Source: Elizabethkingia sp. YR214
GTDB taxonomy: Bacteria > Bacteroidota > Bacteroidia > Flavobacteriales > Weeksellaceae
Length of the DNA: 64,000 nucleotides
Reading direction: 5' to 3'
NCBI RefSeq assembly: GCF_003058195.1
Contig: NZ_QBUH01000002.1
Coordinates: forward strand, 310,001-374,000
Numbering within the stretch: the first letter of the stretch is position 1; each line of letters opens with the position of its first letter. Shown here one piece after another: positions 19,283 to 27,968 of this stretch. Under the pieces are notes generated by a model. The model saw only the letters and a program-made list of their open reading frames with translations. It searched no databases and was not told the origin of the DNA. The translations under genes were made by a program, and so were the position numbers.

Positions 19283-19891
19283 ATGAAAAAATTCGCCTTT
19301 AGTTTAGCCTTATTTGCAAGTGTTCTTGCTTATTCACAGTACACTTTACCTGTTGCCAGCCCCAGAGCGGCTACAGAGCAACAATTCTCGGTTTCTAAAA
19401 TCAAAGTTGATTATGGAAGACCTTTTCTTAATGGAAGAAAAATTTTCGGTGGCTTAGAACCTTTTGACAAAGTATGGCGTTTGGGAGCTAATTCTGCAAC
19501 CTTAATTTCATTTGGGCAGGATATCTTATTTGGTGATAAATACATAAAAGCAGGTACTTATGCTTTTTATGCAATTCCCAAAGCTAAAGAATGGGTTCTT
19601 ATTCTGAATAAAGGAGTAGGTAACTGGGGGGCTTATGACTATAAAGAAGGTGATGATGTTGCAAGAGTAACGGTTCCTGTAAAAACACAGACAACTAAAA
19701 CTGAAGTTTTTACAATTAACCTTACACCAGTTAATGCTACACAGACTGATATTGAAATTTTATGGGACGATGTACAGGTAAAGCTGCCTGTAAAAGTAGC
19801 TAATGAATCGGCTGTTAATCTGATTGCTGAACAGTTGAAGAGCATTAAGAAAATTGACAGTGATGCAAGAAAAACTGCAGAGAAAAAATAA
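19283..19891 (+). CDS. Secreted DUF2911 family protein
   Basis: A 202-residue protein with a signal peptide (MKKFAFSLALFASVLAYSQ). The body matches what I recall of DUF2911, a family common in Bacteroidetes: KVDYGRPFLNGRKIFG, WRLGANSATLI and YAFYAIPKAKEWVLILN. Its biochemical function is unknown to me. I placed the start at 19283 because the longer frame from 19181 would bury the signal peptide 34 residues in. Confidence 0.82.
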   Translation: MKKFAFSLALFASVLAYSQYTLPVASPRAATEQQFSVSKIKVDYGRPFLNGRKIFGGLEPFDKVWRLGANSATLISFGQDILFGDKYIKAGTYAFYAIPKAKEWVLILNKGVGNWGAYDYKEGDDVARVTVPVKTQTTKTEVFTINLTPVNATQTDIEILWDDVQVKLPVKVANESAVNLIAEQLKSIKKIDSDARKTAEKK

Positions 19892-19898
19892 AACATGC

Positions 19899-19920
19899 AA
19901 GCGGGCGAAAGCCCGCTTTT
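19899..19920 (+). terminator. Terminator after the DUF2911 gene
   Basis: AAGCGGGC (19899-19906) and GCCCGCTT (19911-19918) enclose a stable four-base loop and end in TTTT. Confidence 0.7.
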
Positions 19921-19933
19921 AACTTTAAAAATA

Positions 19934-20479
19934 ATGACAAACCAAATGACAACTGTACCTATTCCTGAAGTTTTGGAAAATGATGATGTAAAGCTGGTTC
20001 TGGTTAAAGAATCAGACTTTGAGAAAATTTATGAAGTTGGTTCTGATCCTAAAGTATGGGAACAGCATCCAAATCCTACACGTTACCAAAAAGAGATATT
20101 CAGAACCTTTTTTCAGGGAGCTTTAGAAAGCCATGCAGCCTATCTTATCTATGATAAAAAATCAGGAGAACTGGCGGGAAGTACTCGCTTTTATGATTAT
20201 AATGAAGGCGATAACAGTATTTTTATAGGTTATACTTTTTATGCTACCAAATTCTGGGGAACAGGTATTAACCCAAAAGTAAAACATCTGATGATGGATT
20301 ATATCTTCCAGTATGTCGACAAGATCAACTTCCATGTAGGCGAAGACAATAAGCGTTCGCGTATTGCTATGGAAAGATTAGGAGCCAAGCTGAAAGAAAT
20401 TGTCAGAGTTGCCTATTTTGGAGAACCGGACCGTATTAATGCATGGTATGTAATAGACAAACCTGCAGACAATAACTAA
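19934..20479 (+). CDS. GNAT-family N-acetyltransferase
   Basis: A 181-residue protein whose middle carries a GNAT fold: AGSTRFYDYN, then IGYTFYATKFWGTGINPKVK, the acetyl-CoA-binding stretch, and NKRSRIAMERLGAKLKE. The ATG at 19934 avoids starting inside the preceding terminator hairpin, where a longer frame begins. It is unrelated at sequence level to the GNAT at 18572 beyond the shared fold. The substrate is unknown. Confidence 0.82.
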   Translation: MTNQMTTVPIPEVLENDDVKLVLVKESDFEKIYEVGSDPKVWEQHPNPTRYQKEIFRTFFQGALESHAAYLIYDKKSGELAGSTRFYDYNEGDNSIFIGYTFYATKFWGTGINPKVKHLMMDYIFQYVDKINFHVGEDNKRSRIAMERLGAKLKEIVRVAYFGEPDRINAWYVIDKPADNN

Positions 20480-20514
20480 ACACATTTTATTCCCTGTAAT
20501 TTATAATTCTAAAA

Positions 20515-21408
20515 GTGGATTTTCGTTTAAAGATATTTTGTTCAGCTGCACAGTACAACAGCTTTACTAAAGCAGCACAACTCAATTTTATCACACAGCC
20601 TGCCGTTACCAAAAACATAAAAGAACTGGAGAGCGAACTGGGTGTAAGCCTTTTCGAGCGTAAAAATGCAAGAGTAGAACTTACCGAAGCCGGAAAGGTA
20701 TACTATGAATATGCACAGCAGCTGCTGAAAGTATATGAAGAAGCTCAGTTTAAAGTAGATGAACTGAGAGGCAGCTTCAACGGAAGACTGAATATCGGAG
20801 CGAGTACCACAATAGGACAATATATACTTCCCAAGGTTCTGGCTGTTTTCAAGCAAGAGCATCCTTATATTACTATACAGATGCTGAATGCAAATACAGA
20901 AGAAATTGAAAAAGAATTGCAGGAAAATACAATAGATTTAGGTTTTATTGAAGGGCATTCCGGAAAGTCCAGCTTAAAATATGAGCCCGTAATGGATGAT
21001 GAGATTGTCGCTGTTGTACATCAGAATCATCCTTTATTTGTTCAGGAAGAAATTAATATCAGTGAACTGAAAGAACAAAATTTTGTTCTTCGTGAGAATG
21101 GCTCCGGAAGCCTCGATGTAATAGCTGATATTTTTATTAAGAATCATATACGGCTAAAAGATCTGAAAGTTGAGGCTCAGTTGGGAAGTACAGAGAGTAT
21201 TAAAACCTTTCTAGAATATAGCAATTGTATAGGCTTTTTATCAATTCATGCTCTCCGAAATGAATTGTTATCGGGTAAATTTAAAGTATTGGATATAGAG
21301 AATTTCAGTATTAAACGTCAATTTAATGCTGTCTATTCGCATGGGAACTTCGATGGTATTCCAAAATTGTTTTTAAATTTCTTTCATAACTATAAGCAAA
21401 AGTTATAG
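20515..21408 (+). CDS. LysR-family transcriptional regulator
   Basis: A 297-residue regulator starting at a GTG (20515). The winged helix-turn-helix occupies residues 1-60 (FTKAAQLNFITQPAVTKNIK) and the rest is a periplasmic-binding-like effector domain (FNGRLNIGASTTIGQYILP). It sits 68 bp upstream of a YeiH-type exporter on the same strand. LysR-YeiH pairing is common in other bacteria (for example yeiE/yeiH in Escherichia coli), so it probably controls that gene. Confidence 0.9.
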   Translation: MDFRLKIFCSAAQYNSFTKAAQLNFITQPAVTKNIKELESELGVSLFERKNARVELTEAGKVYYEYAQQLLKVYEEAQFKVDELRGSFNGRLNIGASTTIGQYILPKVLAVFKQEHPYITIQMLNANTEEIEKELQENTIDLGFIEGHSGKSSLKYEPVMDDEIVAVVHQNHPLFVQEEINISELKEQNFVLRENGSGSLDVIADIFIKNHIRLKDLKVEAQLGSTESIKTFLEYSNCIGFLSIHALRNELLSGKFKVLDIENFSIKRQFNAVYSHGNFDGIPKLFLNFFHNYKQKL

Positions 21409-21476
21409 TATATAATATTTTTTGATTAGTTTTTGGAATGTTTAATTCCGAGCTTTGCTTCATGAAATTTAAAATT

Positions 21477-22409
21477 ATGAAACAAGCAACTCTACTTCAG
21501 AAAATATTATTCTTTGTATTGCTTATCTTTTGTGTTACACCATTTGTGGAACCACCATTGGCTTTAATATTAGGATTCGTGGTAAGTTTTTTTATCGGTC
21601 ATCCTTATATAAAGCACAATTCCGTTGCTGCTAAATATCTGTTGCAATTTTCGGTTGTGGGTCTTGGTTTCGGAATGAACCTTACAGAAGCCATAAAAGT
21701 AGGGAAGGAGGGATTGATATTCACCGTAGCTTCAATATTTTTCACCCTTATAGTAGGCCTTATCATAGGAAGATATCTGGAAATTAATAAATCTACAAGT
21801 ACATTGATCTCCGGAGGTACAGCCATTTGTGGTGGTAGTGCTATTGCAGCATTGGCGCCCGTTATCAATGCCAAAGATGAGGATATTTCGGTTGCTATGG
21901 CTTGTATTTTTATTCTAAATGCACTGGCATTACTTATTTTTCCGGTTATTGGCCATCAGCTTAATATGAGCCAGGATCAGTTTGGATTATGGTCTGCTAT
22001 TGCGATACATGATACAAGCTCTGTTATTGGATCTGCTCAGAAATATGGAGAGGAGGCTTTGAAAATAGCTACTACTGTAAAACTGGAACGTGCTTTATGG
22101 ATTATCCCGGTTTCTATTTTGCTATCAGTATTGAATAATGGTTCCGTGAAAAAAATTAAAATACCTTATTTTATTCTTGGATTTATCGGAGCAATATTAC
22201 TGGCATATTATTTTCCACAGATCAAACCTTTTGGTGAAGTAATGGTTTTTACGGCTAAAAAAGCATTGAATATAACATTATTCCTAATCGCATCCGGACT
22301 AAGCATTAGCTCAATAAAAAAAGTAGGTGTAAAACCTTTGGTACAGGGTGTACTTCTCTGGATATTTATCTCAGTAGGTTCTTTGTTGGTAATAATGGAA
22401 GTGGCATAA
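21477..22409 (+). CDS. YeiH/UPF0324 family putative sulfate (anion) exporter
   Basis: A protein of about 310 residues with around ten transmembrane helices and the family motifs GFGMNL, SGGTAICGGSAIAA and IAIHDTSSVIGSA. Family members are annotated as putative sulfate exporters; direct evidence is thin. The start is uncertain between ATGs at 21438, 21462 and 21477; the last leaves the first helix intact. Its probable regulator is the LysR gene upstream. Confidence 0.88.
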   Translation: MKQATLLQKILFFVLLIFCVTPFVEPPLALILGFVVSFFIGHPYIKHNSVAAKYLLQFSVVGLGFGMNLTEAIKVGKEGLIFTVASIFFTLIVGLIIGRYLEINKSTSTLISGGTAICGGSAIAALAPVINAKDEDISVAMACIFILNALALLIFPVIGHQLNMSQDQFGLWSAIAIHDTSSVIGSAQKYGEEALKIATTVKLERALWIIPVSILLSVLNNGSVKKIKIPYFILGFIGAILLAYYFPQIKPFGEVMVFTAKKALNITLFLIASGLSISSIKKVGVKPLVQGVLLWIFISVGSLLVIMEVA

Positions 22410-22423
22410 GTTATTTTGTATAC

Positions 22424-22576
22424 CTATTTAAAGCATCCTTTCAAGGCATCAGCTCCAAAATAGAAAACCACCAGCCATACCAGCCCCTTCACTGTAAAGA
22501 AGATTAAACCTGCCCAGCCAACTCTCTTAAACCATTTTTTAAACTTCGATTGATTCTCTTGTGGTAAATTCTCCAT
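22424..22576 (-). CDS. Small single-helix membrane protein (50 aa)
   Basis: The minus strand carries a 50-codon ORF starting MENLPQENQSKFKKW, a basic amphipathic stretch, then one transmembrane helix (GLIFFTVKGLVWLVVFYF) and a short tail ending GCFK. It is convergent with the yeiH-like gene. The coding pattern looks genuine, and I believe similar short proteins occur in related genomes, but I know no function. Confidence 0.65.
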   Translation of the reverse strand: MENLPQENQSKFKKWFKRVGWAGLIFFTVKGLVWLVVFYFGADALKGCFK

Positions 22577-22894
22577 GTTAATAATACATTGAGAACAAAA
22601 ATAAGCAAATATTATAATATTTGCTTATCTTATTTGTATTAATTCTAATTAAGATAATAGGTTTAGTCTAATAAATGAAAAAGACTATTGGAAATCGCAT
22701 ATAATAGTTGTTTTAGTAACTAAATATGAAAGGATAATTAAAGTTTTAAACTGAAAATCTTTTTAGAAAATTGAAATTTATAAAGAAAATAAGATTGCTT
22801 TTTTATGACTGCAAAATATAGCCGATAATTGGGATTGTATCATTTTCTATTTCTCTTTAATATTGACACCATATGATGAATAAAATCTCGAAGT
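22577..22894. other. AT-rich intergenic region without a visible gene
   Basis: These 318 bp have no ORF with coding character and no tRNA, repeat or strong hairpin. They probably contain the divergent promoters for the small gene at 22576 and the lipoprotein at 22895, but I see no clear -7 box. Confidence 0.5.
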
Positions 22895-24376
22895 ATGAGG
22901 ACAGTAGTATTGAGAAGCTTTTTTATGTTGACTTCTTTCATAGCCTGTGCACAGGAGAAAAAAGATAACGTTTCGGTAATTTCTTCAAAAATGAAAACCA
23001 TAAATAGTGTTCCGTTCTTAACGAAGCAGAATAATTTTATCTATGTAGATAGAACGAGTTTGAAACCTGTTATTAATCAAAAATTTAGCGGGGCATCTAC
23101 ATTTACACCCACAGGTTTTGGAGTTGTCAGAAATGAAAAAGATGAATATGCTACAATAGATGAACTAGGGAAAATTGTTTTGGGTTACTCCCCTGAAAGT
23201 ATTGAGCTGGATGTTGTAAACGGGCTTACATTTTATAAAAAAGATATTGAATACAAAAAGAAAATGCCTGTATGGAAATGGGATTGGAATATCATGGGGA
23301 GCGGCATCAATAAAGAACAGACCTACCATAAATTTGAAATTGGCGTTTTGGAGACCAGGCAAGTTTTACTTAGTGTGGACATCCCGTATCTGGAAGATAG
23401 CTATTCTCTGAATTTTGTTTCTGTAGATGAAAATCATGTTTTTTGGAATGGGAGTCTTTATGAAATCAAAAAAAACCGCTTACATATAGTTGAGGACAAT
23501 ATCGCTGGTTTATTAGAAGATAAACGCTTTATCAAAGCTTCAAATTCAACTTTTTCGGTATATGGATTGAATCAGAAAAAAGCAATTCATAATAGCCTGA
23601 AAGGTACCGAAACACTGTCAATCCGGTTTGGTAAGGAAGATATAATACTAAATGAAATTAATAAGGAACGATATAAGCCGGATGTTCCCAAACTTTTATC
23701 AGATAGCAAAACCAGCGATATCTATGCCTTTCCGCAATATGATAAGATGTTTCCGAAAGAAATAACAAAGGCGACAGCTTCGCAGATTGATTTTATTAAA
23801 AAAACATCTTTGGTGTATTCTATTACCAATTCACCTTACTTTTTGTTAGGTGTTTTTAATTACGATCACGATGTTTGGGCATACGACTGGCTTTATATCG
23901 ATACCAAAGGAAATGTTACAGATAGCATCGATACTTACAACTTTAAGGTTTTGGATCAGGTCGGATATTTGGTTTGGCCAGATAGGAAAATGATATTACC
24001 CAATAAGTTCAATGACAAAAACTGGAAGTTTGGAAAAATAAGTTACTATCAGGGTATGAATGATTTATACCTTATCCGTATTGAAGACGGAAAAGAACAA
24101 AAAAGCATAGGCTTGTGGAACAGCAAGACAAAAACCTGGGAGATAAGTCCTGAATACATATACATCTCGGTTTTGGACACAGAAAAAGAAATCTACGCTC
24201 TTCAAAAAGAGAAGAATGGTTTGTATACACTTTATGATAATAAGAATAAAAAAAGTATTGGATCGAAGGCATATAAATCCATTAGTTCGGATGGATCGGT
24301 GAGTGTTAAGCTCAATTCAGAAGAGACCATTTATTACTACATCGATATTTATTCCGGAAAAGAATATAAAGAATAA
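22895..24376 (+). CDS. WG-repeat-like lipoprotein of unknown function
   Basis: A 493-residue protein with a short lipoprotein signal ending at the lipobox FIAC (C18). The body has repeated blocks of the type seen in WG-repeat proteins, for example TGFGVVRNEKDEYATIDELGKIVLGYSPES and AYDWLYIDTKGNVTDSIDTY. Expected location is the periplasm or outer-membrane face. It opens a run of same-strand genes (22.9-31.9 kb) rich in lipoproteins and immunity-type families. Function unknown. Confidence 0.75.
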   Translation: MRTVVLRSFFMLTSFIACAQEKKDNVSVISSKMKTINSVPFLTKQNNFIYVDRTSLKPVINQKFSGASTFTPTGFGVVRNEKDEYATIDELGKIVLGYSPESIELDVVNGLTFYKKDIEYKKKMPVWKWDWNIMGSGINKEQTYHKFEIGVLETRQVLLSVDIPYLEDSYSLNFVSVDENHVFWNGSLYEIKKNRLHIVEDNIAGLLEDKRFIKASNSTFSVYGLNQKKAIHNSLKGTETLSIRFGKEDIILNEINKERYKPDVPKLLSDSKTSDIYAFPQYDKMFPKEITKATASQIDFIKKTSLVYSITNSPYFLLGVFNYDHDVWAYDWLYIDTKGNVTDSIDTYNFKVLDQVGYLVWPDRKMILPNKFNDKNWKFGKISYYQGMNDLYLIRIEDGKEQKSIGLWNSKTKTWEISPEYIYISVLDTEKEIYALQKEKNGLYTLYDNKNKKSIGSKAYKSISSDGSVSVKLNSEETIYYYIDIYSGKEYKE

Positions 24377-24504
24377 TATCGTAAATGTTATTATAATGGC
24401 ATTATTGGATAAAAGATCATTTAGGCCTTATAGGTTTCTAAATAGGTTATTCGCTTTATATAAACTTTCAGAAATTCATTCTAACCTCAATATTTAATTT
24501 AAAC

Positions 24505-24738
24505 ATGTTATCATCCGCAGATTTACACCTGGAAAAAGCTTTGATTCTTACTGCTTTGGTTTTGTTTTTGGGAGCAGGAACTTCTTTTACACTTATTATT
24601 TTTATCATTAATTCTATACGAAAAAAACATAAAAAGGTGCTTTACTATGTCCTTTCGTTTCTCATTTTCGGAATTATTGTAGTAGTTTTAGCAGCATTAT
24701 ATTTCTACAACATTTTAATTGAACATCCTGGATCCTGA
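24505..24738 (+). CDS. Small two-helix membrane protein
   Basis: A 77-residue protein with two transmembrane helices (about 11-37 and 45-70) separated by the basic loop RKKHKK, which should face the cytoplasm. No family recognised. It lies in the lipoprotein/immunity-like gene run. Confidence 0.6.
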   Translation: MLSSADLHLEKALILTALVLFLGAGTSFTLIIFIINSIRKKHKKVLYYVLSFLIFGIIVVVLAALYFYNILIEHPGS

Positions 24739-24835
24739 AGCGGTTACTAAAAGTGAGATAAACCAGAATATATAAAACCAATTCAGAACAAGGATAAAAA
24801 CATAATTAAACAATACACTCAAAACAATATACACT

Positions 24836-25468
24836 ATGATTTTCAGAAAACTATTACCTGTTGTTACCTTTATGATAAGCATGTCATCTTTTGCACAGAT
24901 AAGAACAGGAGTATATTTTTCTTCAGATAAAAAATACAAAGAGATTATTGAGGAACTCGGAAATCCATTAGAAGGAAATCCGGTGATGATCGTAAAATCC
25001 TTTGTTCCTAACCATGGAAGTTATGTTTGGTATCTTAATGAAAAAAAAATTGAAAAAGGGACTTATTTCGAAGGTATTCCCAAAGATTTATATTCAGGGA
25101 TTTTTCTGGAAGACCACGGTGGATTAATTCCGCAAATAACCTTTAAAGATTTTGCAAAAGATCTGGGACAACCTATGTACCTAATTAACTATTGCGAAGT
25201 TGGCGATGCAGACAAAGATGGTTTTCCGGAGTTTTACCTTACTTATTTTGGAGAATCGGATGGATTAGATGCCAAGCCATTGAAAGTTATTGTTTATACA
25301 AAGAGAGGTCAAAAGACACTTTCAAAATCAAAAATTACAGGATGGATTCCATATCAGGAAGAAGATAAGTATCGCGAAGAAAGTGATGCAAGTTTCAAGT
25401 TATTACCAAAAGCAATAAGACTGAAAGCTGAAAAAATATTGAAAGATGCCAAGAAGGGGATACAATAG
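24836..25468 (+). CDS. Secreted protein with a calcium-loop-like motif
   Basis: A 210-residue protein with a signal peptide (MIFRKLLPVVTFMISMSSFAQ). Residues around 124-140 read GDADKDGFPEFYLTYFGE, the acidic loop pattern of FG-GAP/VCBS-like repeats, in a single copy. The C-terminus is lysine-rich. Probably periplasmic. No enzyme family recognised. Confidence 0.65.
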   Translation: MIFRKLLPVVTFMISMSSFAQIRTGVYFSSDKKYKEIIEELGNPLEGNPVMIVKSFVPNHGSYVWYLNEKKIEKGTYFEGIPKDLYSGIFLEDHGGLIPQITFKDFAKDLGQPMYLINYCEVGDADKDGFPEFYLTYFGESDGLDAKPLKVIVYTKRGQKTLSKSKITGWIPYQEEDKYREESDASFKLLPKAIRLKAEKILKDAKKGIQ

Positions 25469-25575
25469 AATATGATCATTGGTGAAATTTTATAAAAACC
25501 ACTATTATCAGGGATATTTTCATCCAATGCCTTTTTTTATCTTTAAATCAAAGATTTATCAAAAATAATGTAGTA

Positions 25576-26103
25576 GTGAAGCAACTCATAATTTTAACTT
25601 CATTTTTGACTTTGTTTGGCTGTGAAACAAATGCTCAGAAACTGAATACTACGACGATTTACTCTGAACCAAAACGGAGTACAAGAGAAGTTCCGGAAAC
25701 GGGAACTGTACATAACTATACAACGCGTAAAGAAGTTACTGAGCGTTTTAACCCCATGATTGTTATGATTTCCAAAAATGCTGAAATACTGAAATTTCAG
25801 ATACAGGGAAATATAAGTTCCGGCGGACTCAACATTAATCAGGTTAGGAAAATTCGTTTTGAAAAGGGAGAGCAGAATGGTAATAGTATGACGCTGAGAT
25901 ACTATGTAGAAATCAAAAAGATTCCCGGTAAAGAAGGCTCTGATGTAGTGGGTTATAATTATACAAAAGATGAAACTTATAAAATTCCGAGCGACGTTAA
26001 AATAATAAAAATTGAATTGTACGAAGAGCGAATCAAGGATACATCAGGTAGATCTACAAAGTTTATTACAGAAAAAACTTTTAATTTCTTTGTAAGAATA
26101 TAA
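25576..26103 (+). CDS. Lipoprotein of unknown function
   Basis: A 175-residue protein opening at a GTG (25576) with a lipoprotein signal ending LTLFGC. The remainder is mixed alpha/beta with no recognised domain. Position in the run of surface proteins suggests an envelope role only. Confidence 0.6.
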   Translation: MKQLIILTSFLTLFGCETNAQKLNTTTIYSEPKRSTREVPETGTVHNYTTRKEVTERFNPMIVMISKNAEILKFQIQGNISSGGLNINQVRKIRFEKGEQNGNSMTLRYYVEIKKIPGKEGSDVVGYNYTKDETYKIPSDVKIIKIELYEERIKDTSGRSTKFITEKTFNFFVRI

Positions 26104-26220
26104 ATAGCTAAGTACATAAACATACCGGGAGAGCCAATTGTAGAAAATAATAGCGCATTAGCCATCAACAACGAAGGCAATACGAAAGTAAAAGAACTAT
26201 TGGATACTTTCTATACTTAG
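26104..26220 (+). pseudogene. Gene-tail remnant after the 25576 gene, and cassette-like spacer
   Basis: In frame with, and directly after, the preceding stop codon, 26104-26220 stays open for 38 codons with a protein-like composition (INIPGEPIVENNSALAIN and on to KELLDTFYT) but has no usable start. It looks like the surviving tail of a lost gene. The following 120 bp (26221-26344) are GC-richer than their surroundings and contain an inverted GGGTTT/AAACCC pair about 50 bp apart, just before the DUF7660-like gene. Confidence 0.4.
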
Positions 26221-26344
26221 AACGAAATAACGTCATTTTGATGTTAACAGACATTTGCAATGAGCAGGGTTTCGCACTTCGCGGACAATTTAGGGGTAAA
26301 AATGCTGACCGACCGTAAAACCCGAAAACATTATAGCCAATTAT

Positions 26345-26602
26345 ATGAATGACACACTTAACAACTTTAAAGTTACAGACAGGCAAAGCTTCATTAGGTT
26401 TCTTGACTTATTATGTAAGGACCTTTTAGACAATCCTGAAAATTGGGAAAACAAGACATTGCCTGACTTTCTGGAAGCGTTAAGTGTATTCACCGAGGAC
26501 GTTCAGGGGTATTACAACAATATGAAACTCGATATAAATGCTGACAAGCCAGACTGGTCAACCTTTGCAGATATTTTTAAAGGTGCGAAGGTTTACGAGT
26601 AA
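26345..26602 (+). CDS. DUF7660-like small protein (immunity-type)
   Basis: An 85-residue acidic soluble protein. The sequence pattern (SFIRFLDLLCKDLLDNPENW, then FLEALSVFTEDVQGYYNN and PDWSTFADIF) fits the DUF7660 group of small proteins that often sit among toxin-immunity genes. The name is from memory and the role is inferred; no toxin gene is adjacent. Confidence 0.65.
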   Translation: MNDTLNNFKVTDRQSFIRFLDLLCKDLLDNPENWENKTLPDFLEALSVFTEDVQGYYNNMKLDINADKPDWSTFADIFKGAKVYE

Positions 26603-26703
26603 AGATGTCACCATGCTAATAAGCTGTGTTCTAATATTTTTGATCAAAAATCCACCGTTATAGTCTGGGAAATACCAGAAATATTTAGAGAAACTGTTTA
26701 AAC

Positions 26704-27414
26704 ATGCCTATGAATACTTTAGAAGACTTAGAAAAAGAATTTAACTTTACTTATCCGGAGCTTTATAAGCAATTATATGCCGATAAAATGCTCGATTGGG
26801 GTTCTGATGGAAACGGCTGGTACACTAATGTTTTTCCAACGTTAAAAGAAAATCCGCCTTTGCTTCTGTTTGGAAGTGATATCGAAATTTGGGATCCGAT
26901 TGTTTATCGCGATGGAATCGGGGAAATGATTAACCACGAAATCTACGATATAAATCCAAAATACAGGATGGTTCCCTTTGCAAAAAATGGTGCCGGAGAT
27001 TTGTATGTCTTCCAATTGGATATGGAGAATAATGGTGAAGTTCCCATTACTTTTTTCGGTCATGATTCAGATGCTGAAATTTTAGCCAAAAATCTGCAGG
27101 ATTTTATCTTCAGACAGCTTTTGGAATCTCTAACCGAAATAGATGAATACTCGATGTTCTATGAGGATTCTGAAGAGAAAATCAAACAGAACCTGCATAA
27201 TCAGCTGAAGACACACCGTAAGTATTTAAAAGCTGAACAAGTTGAAATTCTGGAGGATTTTTACCAGCGTGATATTTTTGAATATACTTACAAAACACCC
27301 AATGGCGGTGAATTTGAGGCAAAAGGTCTGCTGACTTTTGACGAGCTTGAAAAGCTTATTAATCAGGAAATGGCATTTGAAAAATTGAATATAAAATTTG
27401 ATTATTGGAAATAG
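26704..27414 (+). CDS. SMI1/KNR4 (SUKH) family protein
   Basis: A 236-residue protein whose first 140 residues show the SUKH pattern: a start with LEKEFNFTYPELYKQLY, then MVPFAKNGAGDLYVFQLD and PITFFGHDSDAEILAKNL. SUKH proteins are the commonest immunity proteins of bacterial polymorphic-toxin systems. The C-terminal 100 residues are a separate helical region. No cognate toxin lies next to it, so it may be an orphan immunity gene. Confidence 0.75.
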   Translation: MPMNTLEDLEKEFNFTYPELYKQLYADKMLDWGSDGNGWYTNVFPTLKENPPLLLFGSDIEIWDPIVYRDGIGEMINHEIYDINPKYRMVPFAKNGAGDLYVFQLDMENNGEVPITFFGHDSDAEILAKNLQDFIFRQLLESLTEIDEYSMFYEDSEEKIKQNLHNQLKTHRKYLKAEQVEILEDFYQRDIFEYTYKTPNGGEFEAKGLLTFDELEKLINQEMAFEKLNIKFDYWK

Positions 27415-27446
27415 AGTAATTGACTCAATAATTATAAAAAAACACA

Positions 27447-27908
27447 ATGATGAAAAAGAATATTGCTTTCCTGATTTTGAGTGCGCTGCTGGTTGTGTTC
27501 TACAATTGCAAAGAATCGGAAAGAAAAAAAACAATTTTTCCGAATTATCTGAAAAATACCAACTGGATTGTTAATGAAGGAGGACTTATAGCTCCGGATG
27601 GCGGGAAAACTTATTATATGTCTCCAAGAATTGACACTGCAGTTATTTTCAACTTTCATGCTGTTAACTTTTTAGATGAAGAAAAGTTCAGCAGTTATGA
27701 TAGTTGGGAATGTGGAAATGATTGTTTCACAAAAATACACGGAAGGTATTATTTTACAGAAGCTAACCAGATAAAAATGGAAGTTGACAGTATTAGCAAG
27801 TCCGATTTCTGTGACGCGGCAACACAAATTTTCAAACCATCGAAAGAAATGGTTTTCGACCTTGTAAAAGAAGGAAAGCAGTTAAAACTAATAAGAAAAG
27901 ATAAGTAG
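27447..27908 (+). CDS. Lipoprotein of unknown function
   Basis: A 153-residue protein with a lipoprotein-like signal (cysteine in VVFYNC). Two cysteines in SWECGNDCFTKIHGRYYF suggest a disulfide in the periplasm. The lipocalin-like remark NTNWIVNEGG and FTEANQIKMEVD resembles small beta-barrel lipoproteins, but I cannot assign a family. It lies 32 bp after the SUKH gene and may be cotranscribed. Confidence 0.6.
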   Translation: MMKKNIAFLILSALLVVFYNCKESERKKTIFPNYLKNTNWIVNEGGLIAPDGGKTYYMSPRIDTAVIFNFHAVNFLDEEKFSSYDSWECGNDCFTKIHGRYYFTEANQIKMEVDSISKSDFCDAATQIFKPSKEMVFDLVKEGKQLKLIRKDK

Positions 27909-27968
27909 AAGATTGTTAAATTAATGTTGAACTTCTAAAAATGGATTATAAAGCAAAGACAACAGTAA

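Noticed and set aside
23165-23362. Minus-strand ORFs inside the lipoprotein gene and similar antisense ORFs elsewhere
   Set aside because: All are shadows of well-supported plus-strand genes.
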